Shown here: one piece after another, positions 44,666 through 55,305 of the stretch
Position numbering within the stretch: position 1 is the first letter of the stretch
Layout: each line of letters starts with the position of its first letter
Assembly (NCBI RefSeq): GCF_016756395.1
Contig: NZ_AP018365.1
Location: 5,955,001 to 6,019,000 of the forward strand
Reading direction: 5' to 3'
Length of the DNA: 64,000 nt
Origin: Streptomyces sp. SN-593
GTDB lineage: Bacteria > Actinomycetota > Actinomycetes > Streptomycetales > Streptomycetaceae
Translations under genes and position numbers: made by a program
Notes under the pieces: generated by a model
What the model was told of the DNA's origin: nothing
The model's database searches: none
The model's input: only the letters and a program-made list of their open reading frames with translations

Positions 44666-45589
44666 ATGGCCGGTCCCGCGTTCCGCGCCGCCGCAGTACG
44701 AGTGCGCGTCCCCGCGACCAGCGCGAACCTCGGCCCCGGTTTCGACGCGTTCGGCCTCGCGCTGGGGCTCTACGACGACGTGGTGGTCCGGGTCGCCGAC
44801 TCCGGCCTGCACGTGGACATCGCCGGCGAGGGCGCCGACACGCTGCCGCGCGACGAGAAGCACCTGGTGGTCCGCAGCCTGCGCACCGCGTTCGACCTGC
44901 TCGGCGGCCAGCCGCGCGGCCTGGAGGTGGTCTGCGCGAACCGCATCCCGCACGGCCGCGGGCTGGGCTCCTCGTCGGCCGCCATCTGCGCGGGCATCAT
45001 GGCCGCCCGCGCGGTGACGATAGGCGGCCCGGCGGGGCTGGACGACACGGCCCTGCTGGAGCTGGCCACGGAGATCGAGGGCCATCCGGACAACGTCGCC
45101 GCCTGCCTGATGGGCGGCTTCACGGTGGCCTGGACCGAGGGCGGGGCCGCGCGGGCGGTCCGGATGGAGCCGGCCGCGTCGCTGGTCCCGGTGGTGTTCG
45201 TGCCGGCGGTGCCGCTGCTGACCGAGACCGCGCGCGGGCTGCTGCCCCGTACCGTCCCGCACGTGGACGCCGCGGCGAACGCGGGCCGGGCCGCGCTGCT
45301 CGTCGAGGCGCTGACCAGGCGCCCCGAGCTGCTGCTGCCGGCCACCGAGGACCGGTTGCACCAGGAGTACCGGGCGCCGGCGATGCCCGAATCCCTGGCC
45401 CTGGTGAACCGTCTACGCGCGGAGGGCGTCCCTGCTGTCGTGTCCGGTGCCGGGCCGACCGTGCTCGCCCTGACCGACGAGGGCGCCGCGGACAAGGTCT
45501 CCCGGCTCGCGGGTGACGGCTGGGCGGCGAACCGCCTGGCGCTCGACGCCGCCGGGGCGAGTGTCCTGCCGCTCGCAGGTGGGCAGTGA
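44666..45589 (+). CDS. thrB: Homoserine kinase
   Basis: A 307-residue GHMP kinase that phosphorylates homoserine for threonine synthase. The ATG at 44666 has AAGGAGA upstream. GHMP motifs are VPATSANLGPGFDAFGLALG (motif 1), PHGRGLGSSSAAICAGIMAA (the phosphate-binding loop) and AVVSGAGPTVLAL (motif 3). It is separated from thrC by 386 bp holding the palindrome above, so it probably has its own promoter. Confidence 0.95.
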   Translation: MAGPAFRAAAVRVRVPATSANLGPGFDAFGLALGLYDDVVVRVADSGLHVDIAGEGADTLPRDEKHLVVRSLRTAFDLLGGQPRGLEVVCANRIPHGRGLGSSSAAICAGIMAARAVTIGGPAGLDDTALLELATEIEGHPDNVAACLMGGFTVAWTEGGAARAVRMEPAASLVPVVFVPAVPLLTETARGLLPRTVPHVDAAANAGRAALLVEALTRRPELLLPATEDRLHQEYRAPAMPESLALVNRLRAEGVPAVVSGAGPTVLALTDEGAADKVSRLAGDGWAANRLALDAAGASVLPLAGGQ

Positions 45590-45948
45590 CACGATTGCCG
45601 GTCGAAGAGAGGGGGAATATCTGTTGGACCGGGTAGTGTTAACCTCAAGCCAGCATTCGCCGCCCTTTGGGCGCGATGGGCTGTGTCCCCGCAGTGGGAC
45701 CGCACTTCTTCCGGGAGCCTCCCACCCCGTATAGGCAGCCAGTCCGGTCGACCGGACAGCCTGTGTGGGACGTGTCGAGCACGCTCCGGATTCGGTACGA
45801 GTTCTCTCCGTGCCGAGAGCACCCATGTATTTCTGCCGTATCAGGCAGACCACCGCCCCGGGTCGAAGCAGCGGGAACGCGAGACCCGGACAGCACGACC
45901 GGTCGCCGAGCCAGACAGGCCGACGCCCGCTCCAGGGAAGGACCCTTC
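45590..45948 (+). promoter_or_regulatory. Long rho leader region
   Basis: A 359-bp gap without a supported gene. A less GC-rich patch (GGGGAATATC, GTTAACCTCAAGC, 45612-45651) is the likely promoter area, which gives a long 5' leader to rho. Rho genes are often autoregulated through such leaders. No specific riboswitch is recognised. Confidence 0.4.
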
Positions 45949-47982
45949 GTGAGCGACACCACCGATCTGATGGGCGTGCGCGCAGACAACACTGTCGCCG
46001 CGTCCGAAGCCGCCGCGCCTGCCTCCGGTGCTGCCACGGCCGCCCGGCGCCGTCGGTCCGGGACCGGCCTGGAGGGCATGGTCCTGGCCGAACTCCAGCA
46101 GGTGGCCGCAGGTCTCGGCATCAAGGGCACCGCGCGGATGCGCAAGGGCCAGCTCATCGAGACGATCAAGGAGCGCCAGGCCGGCGGTGGCGCCGCGGCC
46201 GAGAAGGCCGCCGCCCCCGCGGCCGGTGCGCCGGCCGAGAAGCCCAAGCGCCGCGCCACCTCGCGGGCACGGCTGGAGCAGGCGGCCGAGGCCGCCGAGG
46301 CCCCGGCGGCCGCCGCACCGGCCGCGAAGGAGCCGGAGGCCAAGCAGCAGCAGATCGAGATCCCCGGCCAGCCGGCCGGCGAGAAGGCGAAGGCCGCCGC
46401 GACGGCCGAGCGGGCGCAGGGCGAGCGCGCGGCGCAGCAGGCCGAGCGCGGCGCCGACAAGGCGGACAAGGCCGCCGAGGCCGCCGCCGACAGCGCCGAG
46501 GGACGCGAGGCCAAGGGCGGCGACGCCAAGCACCAGGGCGGCGACGACCGCCAGGACCGCCAGCGCGGCCAGCGGGACCGCCGCGAGCGGCAGCGCGACC
46601 GCCAGCGCAACCGCGGCGAGGACGGCGGCGACGGGCAGCAGGGCGGCGGCCAGGGCCGGCGGGAGCGCCAGCAGGGCGGCCAGCAGCACCAGGGCGGCGG
46701 CCAGCACCAGCAGCAGGCCCAGCAGCAGGACGACGACGAGTTCGGCGAGGGCCGCGGCCGGCGCCGGGGCCGCTACCGCGACCGGCGCGGGCGCGGCCGG
46801 GGCCGGGACGAGTTCGGCGGCGGCGAGCCGCAGGTCGCCGACGACGACGTGCTGATCCCCGTCGCGGGCATCCTCGACATCCTCGACAACTACGCGTTCA
46901 TCCGCACCTCGGGCTACCTGCCGGGGCCGAACGACGTGTACGTCTCGCTCGCCCAGGTCCGCAAGAACGGCCTGCGCAAGGGCGACCACGTCACCGGCGC
47001 GGTGCGCCAGCCCAAGGACGGCGAGCGGCGCGAGAAGTTCAACGCGCTGGTCCGCCTCGACTCGGCGAACGGCATGGGCGCCGACTCCGGCCGCGGCCGT
47101 CCGGAGTTCAACAAGCTCACCCCGCTCTACCCGCAGGACCGGCTCCGGCTGGAGACCGACCCGGGTGTGCTGACCACGCGGATCATCGACCTGGTCTCGC
47201 CGATCGGCAAGGGCCAGCGCGGCCTGATCGTCGCCCCGCCGAAGACCGGCAAGACGATGATCATGCAGGCGATCGCCAACGCGATCACCACCAACAACCC
47301 CGAGTGCCACCTCATGGTCGTCCTCGTCGACGAGCGGCCCGAAGAGGTCACCGACATGCAGCGCTCGGTGAAGGGCGAGGTCATCTCCTCGACCTTCGAC
47401 CGGCCCGCCGAGGACCACACCACCGTCGCCGAGCTCGCCATCGAGCGGGCCAAGCGGCTGGTGGAGCTGGGCCACGACGTGGTGGTGCTGCTCGACTCGA
47501 TCACCCGCCTGGGCCGCGCCTACAACCTGGCCGCGCCCGCCTCCGGCCGCATCCTGTCCGGCGGTGTCGACTCCACGGCGCTCTACCCGCCGAAGCGCTT
47601 CTTCGGCGCGGCGCGCAACATCGAGGACGGCGGCTCGCTGACCATCCTGGCCACCGCGCTGGTCGAGACCGGCTCGCGGATGGACGAGGTGATCTTCGAG
47701 GAGTTCAAGGGCACCGGCAACATGGAGCTCAAGCTCGACCGCAAGCTCGCCGACAAGCGCATCTTCCCCGCGGTGGACGTCGACCCGTCCGGCACCCGCA
47801 AGGAGGAGATCCTGCTGGACCGCGAGGAGTTGGCGATCGTCTGGAAGCTGCGCCGGGTGCTGCACGCGCTCGACTCGCAGCAGGCGATCGAGCTGCTGCT
47901 GGACAAGATGAAGCAGACCAAGTCCAACGCCGAGTTCCTGATGCAGATCGCCAAGACCACGCCTGGCCAGAACAACGACTGA
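45949..47982 (+). CDS. rho: Transcription termination factor Rho
   Basis: A 677-residue hexameric RNA helicase that ends Rho-dependent transcripts. GTG start after AGGGAAGGA. Residues 1-45 lead to the Rho N-terminal helix bundle (MVLAELQQVAAGLGIKGTAR, MRKGQLIETIKERQ). A disordered Ala/Glu then Arg/Gln/Gly/Asp-rich insert of about 190 residues follows (to RGRGRGRDEF), as in actinobacteria. The cold-shock-like RNA-binding domain is AGILDILDNYAFIRTSGYLP. The ATPase has GLIVAPPKTGKTMIMQAIAN (Walker A) and VVVLLDSITRLGRAYN (Walker B). A terminator follows. Confidence 0.97.
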   Translation: MSDTTDLMGVRADNTVAASEAAAPASGAATAARRRRSGTGLEGMVLAELQQVAAGLGIKGTARMRKGQLIETIKERQAGGGAAAEKAAAPAAGAPAEKPKRRATSRARLEQAAEAAEAPAAAAPAAKEPEAKQQQIEIPGQPAGEKAKAAATAERAQGERAAQQAERGADKADKAAEAAADSAEGREAKGGDAKHQGGDDRQDRQRGQRDRRERQRDRQRNRGEDGGDGQQGGGQGRRERQQGGQQHQGGGQHQQQAQQQDDDEFGEGRGRRRGRYRDRRGRGRGRDEFGGGEPQVADDDVLIPVAGILDILDNYAFIRTSGYLPGPNDVYVSLAQVRKNGLRKGDHVTGAVRQPKDGERREKFNALVRLDSANGMGADSGRGRPEFNKLTPLYPQDRLRLETDPGVLTTRIIDLVSPIGKGQRGLIVAPPKTGKTMIMQAIANAITTNNPECHLMVVLVDERPEEVTDMQRSVKGEVISSTFDRPAEDHTTVAELAIERAKRLVELGHDVVVLLDSITRLGRAYNLAAPASGRILSGGVDSTALYPPKRFFGAARNIEDGGSLTILATALVETGSRMDEVIFEEFKGTGNMELKLDRKLADKRIFPAVDVDPSGTRKEEILLDREELAIVWKLRRVLHALDSQQAIELLLDKMKQTKSNAEFLMQIAKTTPGQNND

Positions 47983-48018
47983 CCGTGACCGGCGGCATCC
48001 GCCGCCGTAATCGGTCGA

Positions 48019-48060
48019 ACCGCCCGCGTAACCCCGCTGACCTGGGGGTACGCGGGCGGT
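48019..48060 (+). terminator. Terminator downstream of rho
   Basis: ACCGCCCGCGTAACCCC pairs with GGGGTACGCGGGCGGT with one bulged A and a 9-nt loop, 37 bp after the rho stop. Confidence 0.75.
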
Positions 48061-48225
48061 CGTGGTTTCCGGCCGGTGCGTCGGCCCGCCCCTCGGATGG
48101 CGGCACCTGCGCACCGGGCGCACGATGGAACGTCCGACCCACCAGATGTTCCCGGCCCGGGGAAGCCGGGGGAGCGGCCGCCGGACCTCCGGGCGGCCGG
48201 ACGCGCAGGAAGCCGAGGAGCCGCC

Positions 48226-49359
48226 ATGCCGGACGTCCAGCAGCCGCGGACCGGCTCCAGCCCCAGCGGGGCCGGAGAGGGCCGCAGACGCCGCCGGCGG
48301 GCCCTGCACGTCACCGCCTGGGCGGTCTCCGCGGTGGTCCTGGTGGGCGCGGCCGGCGCGGGCTACCTCTACCACCGGTTCAACGCCAACATCCACAGCG
48401 TCGACATCGACGGCGCCCTCGGCGGCCACCGCCCCGCCCCCCTCGGCAACGGCTCGATGGACATCCTGGTCCTCGGCTCCGACTCCCGCTCCGGCGCGAA
48501 CCGCGCGTACGGCCACGACAGCGGCACCGCGCGCTCGGACACCGCGATGGTGGTGCACCTGGCCAAGGGCCACAGGAAGGCGAGCGTGGTGAGCATCCCG
48601 CGCGACACCCTCGTCGACCGCCCGGCCTGCACCGGCGCCAAGGGCGCCCTCGCGCCGGCCCGGCAGCAGGTCATGTTCAACACCGCGTACGAGACCGGCG
48701 GGCCGGTCTGCGCGGTCAAGACCGTCGAGCAGCTCACCGGGCTGCGGATGGACCACTACGTCGAGGTCGACTTCACCGGCTTCAAGAACCTCGTGGACGC
48801 GTTGGGCGGGGTCCCGCTGACCACCACCCGGGCGATCCACGACGACAAGAGCCACCTGAACCTGACCGCCGGCACCCACACCCTCGACGGCGCCCAGGCC
48901 CTCGGCCTGGTCCGCACCCGGCACGGCGTCGCCGACGGCAGCGACCTGGGCCGTATCCAGCTCCAGCAGGCGTTCATGAAGGCGCTGCTCGACCGGATCG
49001 GCGGGCTGGGGGCCTTCACCAGCCCGGCGAAGCTGTTCTCGGTCACCGACACCGCCACCAAGGCGATCACCACCGACACCGGCCTCGGCTCGGTGAACAA
49101 GCTGATGGGGCTCGCCCAGGGCGTGCAGCACCTGAACGCCGGCAACGTGCACATGGTGACGCTCCCGGTGCGCTACGACCCCGCGGACCACAACCGGGTC
49201 GAGCCGCTCCCGGCGCAGACCGCCCGGGTGTGGGCCGCGCTGCGCGCCGACCGGCCGATCCCGGCCGACGCCACGAAGGGCTCGGTCGCCGACCGGGAGG
49301 ACGCCGGCCAGGTGGTCGGCAGCGGGGGACCGCCCGCCGGGCAGACCCCGGGGCGGTGA
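48226..49359 (+). CDS. LytR-CpsA-Psr (LCP) family cell-wall glycopolymer ligase
   Basis: A 377-residue membrane-anchored protein (ATG 48226, GAGGAG upstream). A short Arg-rich cytoplasmic tail precedes one membrane helix (WAVSAVVLVGAAGAGYLY). The extracellular LCP domain has DILVLGSDSRSGANR, ARSDTAMVVHLAKGHRKASV, VSIPRDTLVD, YVEVDFTGFKNLVDALGGV and QALGLVRTRHGVADGSDLGR, including the Asp/Arg residues that hold the polyprenyl pyrophosphate and metal. Members attach teichoic acid-like or other polymers to peptidoglycan. The position between rho and rpmE is the usual one. Confidence 0.92.
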   Translation: MPDVQQPRTGSSPSGAGEGRRRRRRALHVTAWAVSAVVLVGAAGAGYLYHRFNANIHSVDIDGALGGHRPAPLGNGSMDILVLGSDSRSGANRAYGHDSGTARSDTAMVVHLAKGHRKASVVSIPRDTLVDRPACTGAKGALAPARQQVMFNTAYETGGPVCAVKTVEQLTGLRMDHYVEVDFTGFKNLVDALGGVPLTTTRAIHDDKSHLNLTAGTHTLDGAQALGLVRTRHGVADGSDLGRIQLQQAFMKALLDRIGGLGAFTSPAKLFSVTDTATKAITTDTGLGSVNKLMGLAQGVQHLNAGNVHMVTLPVRYDPADHNRVEPLPAQTARVWAALRADRPIPADATKGSVADREDAGQVVGSGGPPAGQTPGR

Positions 49360-49533
49360 GTGCCGCGGCCGGCCGCACCCCGCTGACCTGCACGGACGCA
49401 GCGGGAATTATCGGGGGCCCGACCTGGTTTTGGCAGGTGCGGGCAGTCCTGGCAGACTGGTCCGCTGGCCCCGGTTCACGCTCACGCAAACCCGCTGGAG
49501 CGACCCGGCGCCCTCCCGAACCTAGGAGCACCC

Positions 49534-49758
49534 TTGAAGCGCGAGATCCACCCCGAGTACGTAGAGACCCAGGTCACCTGCACCTGCGGCGCCTCGTTCA
49601 CCACCCGCAGCACCGAGACCAGCGGCCAGATCCGCGCGGACGTGTGCTCCGAGTGCCACCCGTTCTACACGGGCAAGCAGAAGATCCTCGACACCGGCGG
49701 CCGCGTGGCCCGCTTCGAGGCCCGCTTCGGCAAGAACGCCGGGTCCGCCAAGAAGTAG
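49534..49758 (+). CDS. rpmE: 50S ribosomal protein L31, zinc-binding form
   Basis: A 74-residue protein. The TTG start is chosen for TAGGAG 6 bp upstream and because KREIHPEYVETQVTCTCGAS is the full family N-terminus. Cys-x-Cys (TCTCG) and Cys-x2-Cys (VCSECHPFYTGKQK) form the zinc ribbon, so this is the C+ type. Streptomycetes usually keep a second zinc-free paralogue elsewhere under Zur control. Confidence 0.95.
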   Translation: MKREIHPEYVETQVTCTCGASFTTRSTETSGQIRADVCSECHPFYTGKQKILDTGGRVARFEARFGKNAGSAKK

Positions 49759-49768
49759 CGGCCCGACC

Positions 49769-49816
49769 AGCGCCGGCCTCCGGTCGCCCCGCCCAGGGCG
49801 ACCGGACCGGCGCTTT
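49769..49816 (+). terminator. Terminator downstream of rpmE
   Basis: AGCGCCGG...CCGGTCGCCC pairs with GGGCGACCGG...CCGGCGCT and is followed by TTTGTC, 10 bp after the stop. Confidence 0.8.
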
Positions 49817-49899
49817 GTCGTCCTGCCCCGCGTCCGAAGCCGGCGGCGCGCGTCCCACCGCCCTCCGGCCCCAGGCAGTACCTACTCCTCCAGGAAGCC

Positions 49900-50982
<1,083 letters not shown>

Positions 50983-50995
50983 GAAGGGGCCCGAC

Positions 50996-51841
50996 GTGAA
51001 CCTGCTGCTCGCCGAGGTGGCCCAGGCCGCCCAGCGCCTTGCCGACGCGGGCGTGCCCTCGCCCCGCTTCGACGCCGAGGAACTGGCCGCGTACGTGCAC
51101 GGGGTCAAGCGCGGCGAGCTGCACACCGTGGCCGACGCGGACTTCGACGCGCGCTACTGGGAGGCGGTCGCGCGCCGCGAGGCCCGCGAACCGCTCCAGC
51201 ACATCACCGGCCGCGCCTTCTTCCGGTACCTGGAGCTCCAGGTCGGGCCCGGGGTGTTCGTGCCCCGCCCGGAGACGGAGTCGGTGGTCGGCTGGGCCAT
51301 AGACGCCGTCCGGGCCATGGACGTCGCCGAACCGCTGATCGTGGACCTGTGCACCGGCTCGGGCGCGATCGCGCTCGCGCTCGCCCAGGAGGTGCCCCGC
51401 TCCCGGGTGCACGCGGTGGAGCTGTCCGAGCAGGCCCTGGAGTGGGCCCGCAAGAACGTCGCCGGCAGCAAGGTGGACCTGCGGCACGGCGACGCGCTGG
51501 CCGCGTTCCCCGACCTCAACGGCCAGGTCGACCTGGTGGTCTCCAACCCGCCCTACATCCCGCTCACCGAGTGGGAGTACGTCGCACCGGAGGCACGCGA
51601 CCACGACCCCGAACTCGCCCTGTTCTCCGGCGAGGACGGCCTGGACACCATCCGCGGCATCGAGCGTGCCGCGCACCGCCTGCTGCGGCCCGGCGGTGTG
51701 GTCGTCGTCGAGCACGCCGACTCCCAGGGCGGGCAGGTGCCGTGGATCTTCAAGGAGGACGCCGGCTGGGCGGACGCGGCCGACCACCCCGACCTGAACA
51801 ACCGGCCCCGCTTCACGTCCGCGCGCAAGGCGACACCGTGA
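50996..51841 (+). CDS. prmC: Release factor glutamine methyltransferase
   Basis: A 281-residue SAM-dependent enzyme that methylates the Gln of the release-factor GGQ motif. GTG start, directly coupled to prfA. It has an N-terminal helical bundle (LLAEVAQAAQRLADAGVPSP), VFVPRPETESVV, the SAM-binding IVDLCTGSGAIALALAQEVP and the substrate motif DLVVSNPPYIPLTEW (NPPY). Confidence 0.95.
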   Translation: MNLLLAEVAQAAQRLADAGVPSPRFDAEELAAYVHGVKRGELHTVADADFDARYWEAVARREAREPLQHITGRAFFRYLELQVGPGVFVPRPETESVVGWAIDAVRAMDVAEPLIVDLCTGSGAIALALAQEVPRSRVHAVELSEQALEWARKNVAGSKVDLRHGDALAAFPDLNGQVDLVVSNPPYIPLTEWEYVAPEARDHDPELALFSGEDGLDTIRGIERAAHRLLRPGGVVVVEHADSQGGQVPWIFKEDAGWADAADHPDLNNRPRFTSARKATP

Positions 51842-51926
51842 GGACGCGGACGGCCGGCCGCCAGGGCGGCACCGCGCGCACAGCACCCCCCGCAACGGCG
51901 GCAGAACAGCTACTGGAGGTCTTCCC

Positions 51927-52574
51927 ATGGCACGGCGATACGACTGCGCGGACGCGACCGACCGGGTCACCGGGCTGCGCGAGGCCACCTCGGCGGTCAA
52001 GCGCGGCGAACTCGTGGTGCTGCCGACCGACACCGTCTACGGCATCGGCGCGGACGCCTTCGACAAGGACGCGGTCGGCGACCTGCTGGAGGCCAAGGGC
52101 CGCGGCCGCTCCATGCCGTCACCGGTCCTGGTGGGCTCCCCGAACACCCTGCACGGCATCGTCACCGACTTCTCCGAGCAGGCGTGGGAGCTCGTCGACG
52201 CCTTCTGGCCGGGCGCGCTGACCCTCGTCACCAAGCACCAGCCGTCGCTGCGCTGGGACCTGGGCGACACCCGCGGCACCGTGGCCGTCCGCATGCCGCT
52301 GCACCCGGTCGCCATCGAACTGCTCACCGAGACCGGCCCGATGGCCGTCTCCAGCGCCAACCTCACCGGCATGCCCTCCCCGCAGGACTGCGACGCCGCC
52401 CAGGGCATGCTCGGCGACTCCGTGGCCGTCTACCTCGACGCCGGCCCGACGCCCGCCGCCGTACCGTCCTCGATCGTCGACGTCACCGGGAAGGTGCCGG
52501 TGCTGCTGCGGGCGGGGGCGCTCAGCGCCGAGGAGCTGCGCAAGGTGGTACCCGACCTGGAGGAGCGCCGTTGA
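51927..52574 (+). CDS. L-threonylcarbamoyladenylate synthase (TsaC/Sua5/YrdC)
   Basis: A 215-residue enzyme that makes threonylcarbamoyl-AMP from threonine, bicarbonate and ATP for t6A modification of tRNA. ATG after CTGGAGG. Landmarks are LVVLPTDTVYGIGADAFDKD, the KGRGRSMPSPVLVGS loop, FWPGALTLV, GTVAVRMPLHP and GPMAVSSANLTGMPSP. This is the short TsaC form without the Sua5 C-terminal domain. The stop overlaps the next start. Confidence 0.93.
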   Translation: MARRYDCADATDRVTGLREATSAVKRGELVVLPTDTVYGIGADAFDKDAVGDLLEAKGRGRSMPSPVLVGSPNTLHGIVTDFSEQAWELVDAFWPGALTLVTKHQPSLRWDLGDTRGTVAVRMPLHPVAIELLTETGPMAVSSANLTGMPSPQDCDAAQGMLGDSVAVYLDAGPTPAAVPSSIVDVTGKVPVLLRAGALSAEELRKVVPDLEERR

Positions 52575-53251
52575 CCGCGCCCAACGGGCGTGCCATACGG
52601 TCACTCACCACGTCGCCGACCGCGATCGGGGGAGGCGGCCGAACCGTCCACGCCCCCCTCGACGTGCTGCGCGTGCTGCACGTGTGCACCGGCAACGTCT
52701 GCCGCTCGCCGATGGCCGAGCGGCTGATGCGGCACGGCCTCGCACAGCGGCTGGGCGCCGACGCGGACGCCATCCTGGTGGAGTCGGCGGGCACCTGGGG
52801 CCACGAAGGCGCCCCGATGGAACTGCACGCCGCGGCCGTGCTCGCCGAACACGGCGCCGACACCGCGGACTTCACCGGCCGCGAACTGCTCGACGACCAC
52901 GTCATCGACGCCGACCTGGTGCTCACCGCCACCCGCGACCACCGCGCCCAGGTCATCTCGATGGGCCACGCGGCGGGCCTGCGCACCTTCACGCTCAAGG
53001 AGTTCACCCGGCTGGTGCGGGCGATAGACCCCGCCACGCTTCCCGACGGCAGCGTCACCGAGCGGGCCCGCTCGCTGGTCCGTGCCGCGGCCGCGCTGCG
53101 CGGCTGGCTGCTGGCGCCGAGCCCCGACGCCGACGAGGTGAGCGACCCGTACGGCGCCCCGATCACGTACTTCCGCAGCATCGGCGACGAGATCCAGGAC
53201 GCGCTCGACCCGGTGGTGACCGCGCTCACCGGCATCCCGGCGACCGTCTGA
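52571..53251 (+). CDS. Low-molecular-weight protein tyrosine phosphatase
   Basis: A 226-residue protein. TTG 52571 is the best start: GGAGGAGCG lies 5-13 bp upstream and it overlaps the tsaC stop (TTGA), so the genes are coupled. The P-loop VCTGNVCRSPMAERL (Cys-x5-Arg-Ser) is followed by ADLVLTATRDHRAQVI. The general acid Asp may be in VSDPYGAPITYF near the C-terminus. An unusual 30-residue N-terminal lead precedes the domain. A role in envelope polymer control is common for such enzymes in actinobacteria. Here it is inferred from the adjacent wecA-type gene. Confidence 0.88.
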   Translation: MTAPNGRAIRSLTTSPTAIGGGGRTVHAPLDVLRVLHVCTGNVCRSPMAERLMRHGLAQRLGADADAILVESAGTWGHEGAPMELHAAAVLAEHGADTADFTGRELLDDHVIDADLVLTATRDHRAQVISMGHAAGLRTFTLKEFTRLVRAIDPATLPDGSVTERARSLVRAAAALRGWLLAPSPDADEVSDPYGAPITYFRSIGDEIQDALDPVVTALTGIPATV

Positions 53252-53683
53252 GGGCGCCCGTACACCGCGCGCCGCCACCGCACGTCACGTCGTCCCCCGC
53301 ATCCCCGCGCGTCCCCCCACGCCCCGCCCAGGGGCCCCCACGTCGTCGCGCACGCCGCCGGGCGCGGGCGGTGCGGCCGTGACCGGACCGCCGCCGTGCT
53401 GCGTCCTGAACGTGATCTTGGTCGCTGTCCGCGGGCCGCGCGCGCCGGGCGCCGCCGGGGGCCGGCCGGGCGCTCGTCGCCGACCTGCGGTTTCGCCGGG
53501 CGCGGCCGCCGGGCCGACTTCGTTACCTGCCCGCGACAGGCCGACCGCAACCCTCCGGACCCCCTGTGAGTCTTGGTGGGTGTTCGCCGTCCCGGCCCGG
53601 CCACCACTAGGGTGTGACGCTGTGAAGATCCCCCGGACGTGTGCGCGTGCCCGCCGCACCCCCGAATACGTCGGAGGCTGCCC
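53252..53683 (+). promoter_or_regulatory. Upstream region of the WecA/TagO-type gene
   Basis: A 432-bp GC-rich gap without a supported gene. TAGGGT at 53608-53613 fits a streptomycete -10 element, with TTCGCC about 19 bp upstream as a weak -35. TCGGAGG precedes the start codon. Confidence 0.35.
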
Positions 53684-55015
53684 GTGCGCGAGTACCTGCT
53701 GACCCTGTGCGTCTCCGCGGCCGTCACCTACCTGCTGACCGGCCCGGTGCGGAAGTTCGCGATCGCGGCGGGCGCGATGCCCCCGATCCGCGACCGCGAC
53801 GTGCACAAGGAGCCGATCCCGCGGCTGGGCGGCATCGCGATGTTCGGCGGGCTGTGCGCGGGGCTGCTGGTCGCCGCGCACCTGAACAACCTCTCCGGGG
53901 TCTTCAAACTCTCCAGCGAGCCGCGGGCGCTGCTCTCCGGGGCCGGGCTGATCTGGCTGCTGGGCGTGCTGGACGACAAGTGGGGCGTGGACGCGCTGAT
54001 CAAGCTCGGCGTGCAGATGATCGCCGCCGGCGTGATGGTCTTCCAGGGGCTGGCGATCCTGTGGCTGCCGGTACCGGGCTTCGGCACCATCATCTTCACG
54101 CCGGTGCAGTCCACGCTGCTCACCGTGGCGCTGGTGGTGATCACCATCAACGCGGTCAACTTCGTGGACGGCCTCGACGGCCTCGCCTCCGGCATGGTGT
54201 GCATCGCCTCGATCGCGTTCTTCATGTACGCCTACCGCATGTGGTACGGCTACGGCATCGAGCAGGCCGCGCCCGCGACGCTCTTCTCGGCGATCCTGAT
54301 CGGCATGTGCCTGGGCTTCCTGCCGCACAACATCCACCCGGCGCGGATCTTCATGGGCGACTCCGGGTCGATGCTGATCGGCCTGGTGCTGTCCTCGGGC
54401 GCGATCTCGATCACCGGCCAGGTCGACCCGGACGCCATCACCGACTTCACCGGGTCCACCCGGCAGACCGTGCACTTCATGGTGCCGGTCTACATGCCGC
54501 TGCTGCTGCCGCTGACGATGATCGCGATCCCGGCCGCCGACCTGGTGCTCGCCGTGGTGCGCCGGACCTGGCGCGGCCAGTCGCCGTTCGCCGCCGACCG
54601 CGGCCACCTGCACCACCGGCTGCTGGAGCTGGGGCACACCCACAGCCGCGCGGTGCTGATCATGTACTTCTGGGCGGCGCTGTTCGCCTTCTCCGCGGTG
54701 GCGTTCTCGGTCAGCTCCTCCAGCCTGTGGATCGTGCTGGTGATCGTGGCGCTCAGCGCGATCGGGCTGGTGGTCCTGCTGCTGCCGGCCTTCCGGCCGC
54801 ACGCGCCGCGCTGGGCGGAGTCGGTGGTCCCGCCGCGCTACCGGCGCAGGCGCCGCCGGCTGGCGGCGGCCGCGGCCGCCGCCGAGCGGGAGATGAACGG
54901 CCCGGACCGGCCGGCGCTCAACGGCGCGACCGCGGTGGGCGACCGGCCCCGGCTGCCGGAGCGGTCCGGCTCCACCAAGCCGAGCCCCGCGCCCACCGCG
55001 AACAGCGGCCGCTGA
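53684..55015 (+). CDS. Undecaprenyl-phosphate GlcNAc/MurNAc-type phosphotransferase (MraY/WecA/TagO family)
   Basis: A 443-residue polytopic membrane enzyme. GTG 53684 with TCGGAGG 6 bp upstream. It shows DVHKEPIPRLGGIAMFGGL, the catalytic VVITINAVNFVDGLDGLASG, LGFLPHNIHPARIFMGDSGS with the metal Asp, and the substrate-side ADRGHLHHRLLELGHTHSR. About eleven membrane helices, then a basic cytoplasmic tail. It transfers a sugar-1-phosphate to the lipid carrier and starts wall glycopolymer synthesis, fitting the LCP ligase upstream. TagO-type or WecA-type cannot be decided here. Confidence 0.92.
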   Translation: MREYLLTLCVSAAVTYLLTGPVRKFAIAAGAMPPIRDRDVHKEPIPRLGGIAMFGGLCAGLLVAAHLNNLSGVFKLSSEPRALLSGAGLIWLLGVLDDKWGVDALIKLGVQMIAAGVMVFQGLAILWLPVPGFGTIIFTPVQSTLLTVALVVITINAVNFVDGLDGLASGMVCIASIAFFMYAYRMWYGYGIEQAAPATLFSAILIGMCLGFLPHNIHPARIFMGDSGSMLIGLVLSSGAISITGQVDPDAITDFTGSTRQTVHFMVPVYMPLLLPLTMIAIPAADLVLAVVRRTWRGQSPFAADRGHLHHRLLELGHTHSRAVLIMYFWAALFAFSAVAFSVSSSSLWIVLVIVALSAIGLVVLLLPAFRPHAPRWAESVVPPRYRRRRRRLAAAAAAAEREMNGPDRPALNGATAVGDRPRLPERSGSTKPSPAPTANSGR

Positions 55016-55305
55016 CCGGTGACCGGTCAACGACGCACCGTGAAGGAGCGGTTCCCGAGCGGGGGACAACTCCGGTAAAAGGGGCGGCGTGTCGCTACCT
55101 CGTGCGTGTGACAGGCAGCACATCTTCATGGTAAAGACCGCATCAAAAACTTTGTGATAGCGTTCACGAAAGCAGGGAACACGCCGAAAGACCTTGAGAG
55201 AGACGGTCTTCCGGCGAGAGGCACACCCTCGGGCCCGTCCCGCCTCGCCCCCGCTCGTCTCCGACGACACCCGCTCGCCCCAACTCCCGCCGGAGGAGCC
55301 GCCCC
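55016..55305 (+). promoter_or_regulatory. atp operon upstream region
   Basis: A 290-bp gap with an AT-rich patch (CATGGTAAAGACCGCATCAA to TTGTGATAGCGTTCACG, 55127-55166) that stands out from the surroundings and is the likely promoter of atpI and the operon. No operator is recognised. Confidence 0.4.

Noticed and set aside
53252..53683. Possible small gene between the phosphatase and the WecA-type gene
   Set aside because: Available frames are Arg/Pro-rich with no ribosome site and no recognisable motif.
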